This document shows, in pieces, positions 56,807-64,000 of a stretch of 64,000 nucleotides of DNA. A program made the translations under genes and the position numbers. The first letter of the stretch is position 1. The number at the start of each line of letters is the position of its first letter. Location of the stretch: NCBI GenBank assembly GCA_021399435.1, contig JAJTUP010000071.1, positions 62,001 through 126,000 of the forward strand, read 5' to 3'. Source of the stretch: Diaporthe sp. PMI_573 (lineage: Eukaryota; Ascomycota; Sordariomycetes; Diaporthales; Diaporthaceae). A model generated the notes under the pieces. The model was not told where the DNA came from and did no database searches. It worked only from the letters and a program-made list of their open reading frames with translations.

Positions 56807-57454
56807 ATGCCATCGCCAGCGCTCAGACTGCGCCCGGGCAGCCCAGCAGATGTCGAGGACATGTGCGAGACGGTCCTGGACGCCTTCTCGGGCAACATGG
56901 TCGGCCGCACGTTCTTCCCACGCACGTCAGCGTCCGCGCGCACGTTCTAGCTGGACGCCCTGGCGGAGGAGATCCACGACCCCAACGCGCAGTTCGTCGT
57001 CGTCGAGGACACAGTCGCATCACCTTCCGCCCTGGTCGCATTCGCCAAGTGGAACGCGCCTGTGGTGGGCCCCGGGACGCCGCAGATTCCTCCACTTCCC
57101 GACTGCTGGCCAGCGGACGGGGATCCGGCGCTCGCAGGTGTTTTCTTCACGAAGCTGGCGGATATGCATGAGCAGATCATGGAGGGAAGGCCGCATTGGT
57201 ACCTGGAGATGATAGTCACGAGGGGGGAGTATCAGGGGCTGGGGGCTGGTAGGATGCTCATGGAGTGGGGTGTCAAGAGGGCTGATGAGGAGGGCGCTAG
57301 GTGTTACTTGGATGCCACGCCGGAGGGGAAGCACCTCTATGAGAGATTCGGCTTCAAGGATCAAACAACGTGGTGTTTCTTTAACGAGACCTACCGGCAC
57401 TCTTTCATGATTAGAAATGCGACAAGAATGACTTGCGATGGTGGGCCTGTATGA
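56807..57454 (+). pseudogene. GNAT N-acetyltransferase with one in-frame TAG
   Basis: From ATG 56807 the frame reads into a TAG at 56948-56950 and, in the same frame, continues as LDALAEEIHDPNAQFVVVED to a stop at 57452. Joined over the stop it would be about 215 residues. GNAT traits are visible: RPGSPADVEDMCE at the start, and LEMIVTRGEYQGLGAGRMLM (strand 4 plus the acetyl-CoA loop Q-x-x-G-x-G/A). YLDATPEGKHLYERFGF follows, the strand 5 to helix 4 region. The stop would be TGG (Trp) in a natural FWLDAL reading, a single G-to-A change. No intron spans it. Either a recent pseudogene or an assembly error; the target would be a small amine. Confidence 0.75.
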
Positions 57455-57569
57455 TACTGAACATCAGGACCCAGTAGCAAGAAGCACGTATTAAATGCAA
57501 CACACTTTATTTCCCACAGTCTTTCTATCAATGATCCAGAATGGGACGAGGGTCCATCGATGTTCTATG

Positions 57570-60436
57570 TTACAGCCAGTCGTCAACCTCGTCGTCTGGT
57601 ACACCACACTCCTTCGCAAATACCCTGACAAGTGCCTGCATTGTCCGGAAGAGCCCACGTCAGCTAATATATGCGACACCAATTTGATGCAAATGGTATA
57701 AAGAGAAAGGACTTACGTCAAAATTCACGTCTCGCATTGAGCGGAATACGGGTGATTTGTGCAGAACCCGATGCCACACCAGTGGGGAATAGAGGCCCAT
57801 GACTACACGAGCGAGAAATCTCGGGTTATCACGATCGGGGACTGCTTCCAGTACAGCTTTTACCAACCTAGGGTTGACCCTGGCTTCGTCCACCTCGGGA
57901 CACAACACCAGTGGTTTTCCTGTCAAGCACCAATCGCACCGCTCACACCGTGCCTGTCCACCGGGGAGCTTTGCCCCAAAATGCTCGGCTAGCCCGACTG
58001 CAGTGCAGCGGTTTTTAGTGAAGAGTTCAACAACGTGTCGACGGGACTGGATCCGGTCTTCCATCTTCCGCAGAATATTCACATAGATCCCTTCTTCGAT
58101 AGCCTCAATGCTGCCCGTGCCGCATCCCGAGCTTGGCCGCTGCAAGATCCGGACCGGTACCACCCCACCGTAGGGGTAGTACCTTATATGACCACAACCA
58201 GCCAATTCTCTCAGCCTGCTGACCACTTGCGAATAGTGGAGACCTGTGGCTCGCATCTCTGCACTCCGCAACCGAATATTGTACCATTTGCCGGATTTAG
58301 TGGAATGTGCGGCTATCACATTGTCGATCAATGAGGGATTCTTCGCTAAGCTAAACTTCAGCCCATCCAAGTACGCGTATCGACAATCGGTATACTCATA
58401 AACTCCCAATTCAATGAGACCTAGCTCGTCTCGGAGTACGGTGAACGTATCCTCAATATCTTTCAGCTGCATGTCGAGCTTTAAACTCAAGTAATCTAGT
58501 TTGAGATCGACGGTCGAGTCGGCTCCTCCCTTGGAAAAGACTTCGTTGAGTAGATTCCTAATATCACGTCGGCAGGCATTCCTGGAGCGGATCTGTATCG
58601 CAAAATCCCGCGTTCCTTTTGCGTCCACAATGAAGAATGCCTTGCTCGATCCGCCGTCTTCTCCTGCAACCCTCAGCTGCCGGTCAAAGGCCGGCACGCT
58701 ACCTGGTAGAGCAATGATCACAACATTTCGTATGTCTATGCGATTACTATCATTAGCACAGCGCGCAGGGATGGCTGATGACATTACTCATCCTAGTCAG
58801 ATGGGCCCAGTGCTGTGGGCGAGACATATGTTGGTGACTTCAACTTCATCACAGATGCTCGACAAACGAGGGGCACAAATAATGGGTTGCTCGGGAGAGG
58901 GTGGCAGGCCAGAATTATGTGGTGTGTTGATGCTTACGAGGATGATGAATCAGTCGCACAACGGTACTGGAAGTGCAAAGCTAAATTCGCATTAGATGAT
59001 AATTACGCAAGCGCCAGATGTTATGACAAGTCGGACGGTAGTAATTCATTAGTCTACTCACAATCTGGAATTCAGAAGCCTCGAAGTCTGACAAGACCTT
59101 TTTTGCATGATCTGACGCAAGGTCGCCTGACGGTCTTGCACTCAAGCCTGCCTTCTGTAACCTCCTTGCGACATCGTTCTCCATCTGTTGCAGGTTAGCA
59201 AGCCCTGGGATACGATCAAGATCGAACGCATACCTGACCATTTGCAGTGTATATTACTGTCGGTCCCGGGCGCTTTTTCATCAGCTCAGAGATGAATGAA
59301 TAGGAGGCGCCGGGGTTGGGAGTAGAGTGAGCGTGCAGTTCGAGGCTGAGCATGGGAAGATCAATAAGTCCGACCTCAGAAATATGCGACTAGCCGAGGT
59401 GAATCGAGTTTGAACTAACTTTGGCGGTAGCAGAAGCGGAAGGCTGTGAATCGATGAATCTGGATGGCTGAAAGTCTGACGGATGTCCCGCACACCATCT
59501 GGATGGCAGCTGCCGGCTAAGGATACCAAGCTTCTTGGCTTGGTATCCCGGAAGAATCTTGCTATTGTCAGTGAGTCATATCGATACAATGGAGAGTAGG
59601 GGGTTACCTTTTTATTTGATCCGTGCCTCCTGCGGATGAATTCAGTCCCTGCGGCCATCGCATCAGATGTGCTGCATTCTTAAGCGGGAATATAGGAATC
59701 TCCCAACCTGCGAAGGCATGTTACCTGCGTCCCCAATGACAAAGCGATGTAGTCCTCCTGGAGCGAGATTGACTGCATCGATGATGTCCCTACTAGCGAG
59801 GAATGGTGCGTACATGTACACGATGCGGATGTTGCCTTGATGTATGCCATCCAGGGTACGATTCAGAGATGGGCCCCAGGATTCATCCCAATTGACTGGA
59901 GCAACAAGGCTAACAGGTAGTCCCAAGTCACCAAGAGCACCCGCCGTATGCCTAAGCCATGCCCTGGAAACAGAGGCCACAACGGTAATACCATGATCCA
60001 TCGACTCGCAGCTTTGTAGTACAGCCGGAACCTGAGATGTCCATTAGCATCCAGCAGCATCCAGATGATCTCTGAGCCATCACCAAAGGAGGACATCCTG
60101 ACTAACCAAGTAACAGATGCTACTTCCACTTCGCGAGGGCCAAGACAGCACTATACTGTCACCGGAAAGCAGCCGAGATATTACTTCCTCTTGCCCCGGC
60201 CTGAATGTCTTGTGGCTGAATGTCTCCCTCAGCACGCGGCGAGCCGGCTCGAGGTCGACGAGGCGTTTGCCCGGCTTGGATTCAAGCTGTGGCTGGAATG
60301 AAGTCGATGATGCATGGCGAAGCGGAATCGCGCACCGGTTCATTGAATTGACAACACATTCTTTATGTTGTAAAGAACGGAACAGACAGGCCATGCCCAC
60401 ACGCGGATGCGTGGAAGCAGCACGTTGAAGCCACAT
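57570..60436 (-). pseudogene. RecQ-family helicase relic
   Basis: The N-terminal exon (60436-60107) carries the RecQ Q-motif FRPGQEEVISRLLSGDSIVL followed by WPSRSGSSICYL, where an active helicase has GxGKS. A 75-bp intron leads to ITVVASVSRAWLRHTAGALG and then VIGDAGNM in place of DEAH/DEAE. After that the frame is lost around 59700; related pieces resume on shifted frames (AMAAGTEFIRRRHGSN, VRDIRQTF near 59460; QMENDVARRLQKAGLSARPS near 59180). A long C-terminal frame (58784-57717, then 57635-57570 after an 81-bp intron) has motif VI as RVAGEDG instead of RAGRDG, and the zinc-binding CERCDWC. The loss of catalytic residues plus frame breaks points to an inactive relic, though a divergent non-catalytic paralogue is possible. 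Confidence 0.65.
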
Positions 60437-61790
60437 TGCTCCTTTGCTGTGCTGAAATATGCGGGGAGGACTGCATGTCGGGTCGAGGTTGTTGTTTCAC
60501 GCAGCTACGCCGACTTGCATGCGCGTTGGTTGGAGACACGTGATCGGTCGCAATATTGTATTCCCGGCTCTCCCAACAAAGGGAAAAAGCAAAGCAGATC
60601 GGCGCGGGATGGTTCCGCCACAAACGAGTCTTTAGTCTGTCATTTATCTGGTATCATTTTGTTGGTTGCAAGTATCTTCATAGTGGTCATCGCATGCCGG
60701 TAGACAAATCCTTGTCCGGGCAGCAAGAGAATCGTGTCTTCTCCTACGCTCCCGGATTGACTTAAGGAAGTGCAAAGCTAGTGACACTAAGTCAAGAACT
60801 TGAATATAAAGTCGAAAATAAGTAACGACGTGCACCAGTGCGCAACACATACCTAACAACTCAGCTGATGGTACAACGATATTTATTTCCGAGCATCAGA
60901 GTAGTACAGCTTCGAGAGTACGGAACCAAGAATCATCCAATCGATTATGAGTTCTACAATGACATGTTCTATAAGAGGTGAAGAGCTACCAGACATGTTG
61001 GATGTTACTGTGTAGCGCATCTGATGACAGAAAAAAAAATGAACGTGAAGAAAAGAAAAGTGTGACAATTGGCCGGGCCGCCACAAGGACGAGCGATGCT
61101 CATATGATGGGCATATGCTCAAATCCATGACGTTGTAGTACACTTTGACGAGATGCCAGTGATGCTGACATTTAGTCGCTGTGGGGTGTAGCCCAGCCGG
61201 ACATTAAACCACTATTTTCGCCGGAATTTCCTGCTGATGAAGTCAGAACTATAGTTCAAGAGGCGAAAAATGTGATGAAGGTGCCGAAGTCCGATTATAG
61301 CAAAAACGGAGAAATGGCGGTTGTTTACTGAGCCCGTATTATATCATGAGCCTAAAAAGCTGCTCGGCATAGGGGCTGATCCCACAAAATTTACAATACT
61401 GTCTAGCATTTGCCCCAGACGCCTTGGAGAAAATTGTGTCCGAATTCAATCATAATTGTAGTCGTCTGGCTTTGTTTTACACCTTTGGATCCTTCATCCT
61501 ATTATTGAACTCGAATCAACTAAATGGGACGAGACGGTCAAATTGACAAGAGATCTGCAATCGATCAAGATTCGTCGCGGATATGCTAAGTAACTCTGAT
61601 GAAATACGTTCCATTGAAGTTTGGCTTCGGCTCCTTAGTTTGCTGGACATATTGATGAGAGCTGGCACAGACGAGTGTGCGACAGAGTAATAAAGGAATA
61701 CATCAATCGATTTGCAGCTATCATGACTGCTGTTTTAAATTTGGTTACGCTTTAAGAAATCGAGTATCTATCCTGAGACAGGTGTATCCC
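60437..61790. other. intergenic, no supported gene
   Basis: Only short frames without motifs. Lies between the RecQ relic and the oxidoreductase gene. Confidence 0.45.
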
Positions 61791-62854
61791 TCACTTCTCA
61801 TCAGAAATCCTAAAGACGTACTTGATGGCGTTCGCCTTCCCGGCCTTGAGGTTCGCCAGCCCCGTCTGGATCCCACCAAGCCCGCCAGGCACGACCTCCT
61901 GAGGCTGCGGCTTGAACCAGCCGTCCTGCAGGCCCTTGGCGAAATACCGCAGGTACACGAACCCGAGATCCTTCTCCTCGTTGTGCACCGAGCCAACCAT
62001 GGTGCGATGCACCTCAACGCCGCTGCGCAGGCCCTCCTCGCTCCCCGGCAGCACGGTGGTGATCTTGGCACCGTCCGGGAGCGCGTTGCCGAGGTTGATG
62101 GTGCTGTTGTGCTCGGAGATGGCGTCGTAGGCGTGCAGGAGCTTCGCGCCGTTGGCGGCCTTCTTGATCCCCTCCACGACGGCGTCGTCGCCGTCCCGGT
62201 AGTCGATGATGGTGTCGCCCTTGGAGGGGTCGATGAACGACTTGACGTGGTCCTGCGACTTGCCTGCGATGCAGATGAGCGGGTGGATGTTGGCCCGCAG
62301 CGCCAGCTGGAGGGTGTAGATGCCCACGGCCGATGCGGCGCCGTAGATGACCAGCGGGATCGGCTCGCTCGCGGGCTGCCACGGCGCCGGGAGGCCCAGC
62401 TTCGTGTTCAGCCCGCAGGCGGCGGTCAGCGCCGCCAGGGGGATGGCGGCGGCCTCCTCGAAGGTGGTGGTCTTGGGGATGTGAGCCGTGGTGTGCGCCC
62501 ATGCGATCGCGTACTCGGCGTAGCTGCCGCCTGGCGTCATCATCTCGTGGAAGGCCATCACGCGGTCGCCCGGCTTGAACTCGGTGACGTTGGCGCCCAC
62601 CTCGTGGACCACGCCGGCGATGTCGTCACCCCCGTTGAGGACCTTGTCTGGCATCCACTCTGGGATCTTCCAGTCCTTTGGGTTGGACCCGCTGACTGCC
62701 ACCTTGATGAGGACTTGGTCGGCGTTGGGCTTTGGCACTGGCGATTCAATGATCTTGACCGACGGGCCTGGATGTGTCTTGATCAGTTGACTGGGGTCTT
62801 GTAACCATGGGTATGCACGTGAGCCTTACCACGGTCGACAATTGCTTCCTTCAT
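61791..62854 (-). CDS. zinc-type MDR oxidoreductase / quinone-reductase-like enzyme
   Basis: Exons 62854-62830 (25 nt) and 62767-61791, with a 62-bp intron (GTAAGG...CCAG), give 333 residues. The tiny first exon gives MKEAIVDRG and is required for a start. The GroES-like part runs to about residue 130: VPKPNADQVLIKVAVSGSNP, then GDDIAGVVHEVGANVTEFKP and GDRVMAF. The Rossmann part has VIYGAASAVGIYTLQLA (GxxSxVG-type NADP motif) near residue 165. The catalytic zinc Cys and His of true alcohol dehydrogenases are not in the usual place, which fits quinone-reductase-like or enoyl-reductase MDR proteins such as those in fungal metabolite clusters (ToxD-like). Substrate unknown. Confidence 0.87.
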
Positions 62855-63677
62855 CGTAAATACGTTAAATGTATGTTATCCTCAGTAGGAACTAGTTGAA
62901 TGTTGAGACTGGGTGTAAGGATAACTTGGATATAGAAGCGAGGAAAAGAGGCTTTATGTAGCTATTGCAGATGAAAGTGAAGATACAACTATATCACAAA
63001 AGTAAATACAATCAATACGTGTATGGTAATGTAACCACACATCGTGACGATTTGTAACAGTTCTCCAATCGCCGATTTGTAAGAACCTACTTAAGTCCGA
63101 TTCGATTCTCCAGTGATGATGTGAGCGGGTCTAAATGGAGCCCGAGATCGATGAATGTTCCCCACCCACCGTCCGTACAGGCCCGTACTAATACACGTAT
63201 CTATTATGTGGCAATACTGAGCAAGGGTCCACATGCGGTTTCATCGACAGATTTCGTCCGTTCATTCGGCCGAAGATGTGCAGGGGCCCAATGATTTGTC
63301 TATTGCTACTACTGTGTAGTATTGCATCGAATGTTCTCGTTCAAACCTGCGCAACTGACTAAGTCGCGTGGAGACGGGAATGCCTGACCTGTCGGGTTGT
63401 ATTTCTCCTCGCGGGCGCGCTAAGTAGGCCGTTGATTAATAAACTGGCACATTATTGTACACCGTACTATGATCTCACACCGCATATATTTGCTAAGAAG
63501 GGGCTGACAACTATCAACAGCTCTAGACGTCTCATCCATAGCTGGCCCACTGAACCCTCCCGCAAAGTTGCCTTTCGAGTTAAAGTATCAAGCCAAGCTG
63601 GCAGGTGGTGATGAAGCCGTAAACATTTGAATCTCAGGCGAAAATTCGAATTGTCTCGACATCAACAGGCTGTATTG
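62855..63677. other. intergenic upstream of the MDR gene
   Basis: No coding frame is supported; AT-richer than average in its first 150 bp. Confidence 0.4.
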
Positions 63678-63813
63678 CGACAATCTTATTTTCAACCTAC
63701 TGTTATCGGCGTTGTATGTTATCTAACGCTGGGTCTTCGAGCGTTTACTACTGCCACTGTATGAAGGGACCGCCTACAGCTCGATAAAAAGAGTACGTAT
63801 AAAAACCGAAACC
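63678..63813 (+). repeat. dispersed repeat, copy 3 of 3
   Basis: Begins with GACAATC and CAACCTACTGTTATCGGC, shared with copy 2, then the core AACGCTGGGTCTTCGAGCGT that is closest to copy 1. Its core ends in a short deletion relative to the others. Same strand as copies 1 and 2. Confidence 0.75.
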
Positions 63814-64000
63814 AGTTAACACGCGGTAGCTTAGGAACGACATTGTTGGCTGACAGGAAATCAATTTTCGGTCCAAGTGTTGGGTTATTATCTCCAGCAT
63901 GGGATGTGTCGTCAAAAAGTCACGTTTCATTGGCCGGGGACACAGAAGCCCGCTCCAAGCTTAGATCTGCATGCATTGGGCGTATGATACGTATCCGCGT
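63814..64000. other. window end, nothing recognised
   Basis: No feature is supported in the last ~190 bases. Confidence 0.4.

Noticed and set aside
61677..62804. Plus-strand frame of 375 codons
   Set aside because: It is antisense to the MDR oxidoreductase, which has clear family motifs; the antisense translation is rich in Arg, Val and Gly without motifs.

Overview
The window looks like nuclear DNA from a filamentous ascomycete (Pezizomycotina), most likely a plant-associated Sordariomycete. The basis is short GT-AG introns of about 45-165 bp in most genes, fungus-only families (Clr5-domain protein, PTH11/rhodopsin-like membrane protein, pisatin-demethylase-type P450), long intergenic stretches, and a set of secreted plant-wall enzymes plus tiny cysteine-rich secreted proteins. 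No bacterial operons, phage genes or CRISPR arrays are seen. The exact genus cannot be read from the sequence alone.

Layout. 1-9 kb: tail of an unknown gene, a spliced conserved fungal protein (1323-4148, minus), a BAHD/trichothecene-3-O-acetyltransferase-like gene (5991-7516, plus) and a Ser/Thr-rich single-pass membrane protein (8044-8853, minus). 9.5-17 kb: a doubtful Cys-rich gene, a Clr5-domain protein, a gene that begins like a CHAT (caspase-like) protein and is cut off by AT-rich DNA, a 2 kb gene-poor gap and a five-exon P450. 17-27 kb: a six-cysteine secreted protein, a GH67 alpha-glucuronidase with a XlnR-type site upstream, an alcohol-oxidase-like GMC enzyme, an intron-containing tRNA-Phe and an APC-type amine/amino-acid permease. 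29-34 kb: a rhodopsin-like membrane protein, a GH29 alpha-L-fucosidase with a discoidin-like C-terminus and an eight-cysteine secreted protein. 34-39 kb is repeat-rich and gene-poor. 39-46 kb: a pectin lyase and a large gene whose N-terminal domain is broken by frameshifts and a stop. 46-55 kb: mostly empty, then a 56-residue CxxCxGxG zinc protein, two unrecognised spliced genes and a secreted S41-family protease. 56-64 kb: a GNAT gene with one in-frame stop, a degenerate RecQ-like helicase and a zinc-type MDR oxidoreductase.

The intact genes fit a saprotrophic or plant-colonising life: GH67, GH29 and pectin lyase act on xylan, fucosylated glycans and pectin outside the cell, while the P450, BAHD transferase, GMC and MDR enzymes suggest small-molecule chemistry, though they are too far apart to be called one biosynthetic cluster. 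The broken genes (CHAT-like, HeLo-like N-terminal domain, RecQ, GNAT), together with a dispersed repeat in three copies, suggest an accessory, fast-evolving part of the genome. The most unusual items are the decaying immune-type genes, the RecQ relic with altered catalytic motifs, and the three-copy repeat that sits next to the tRNA-Phe gene.
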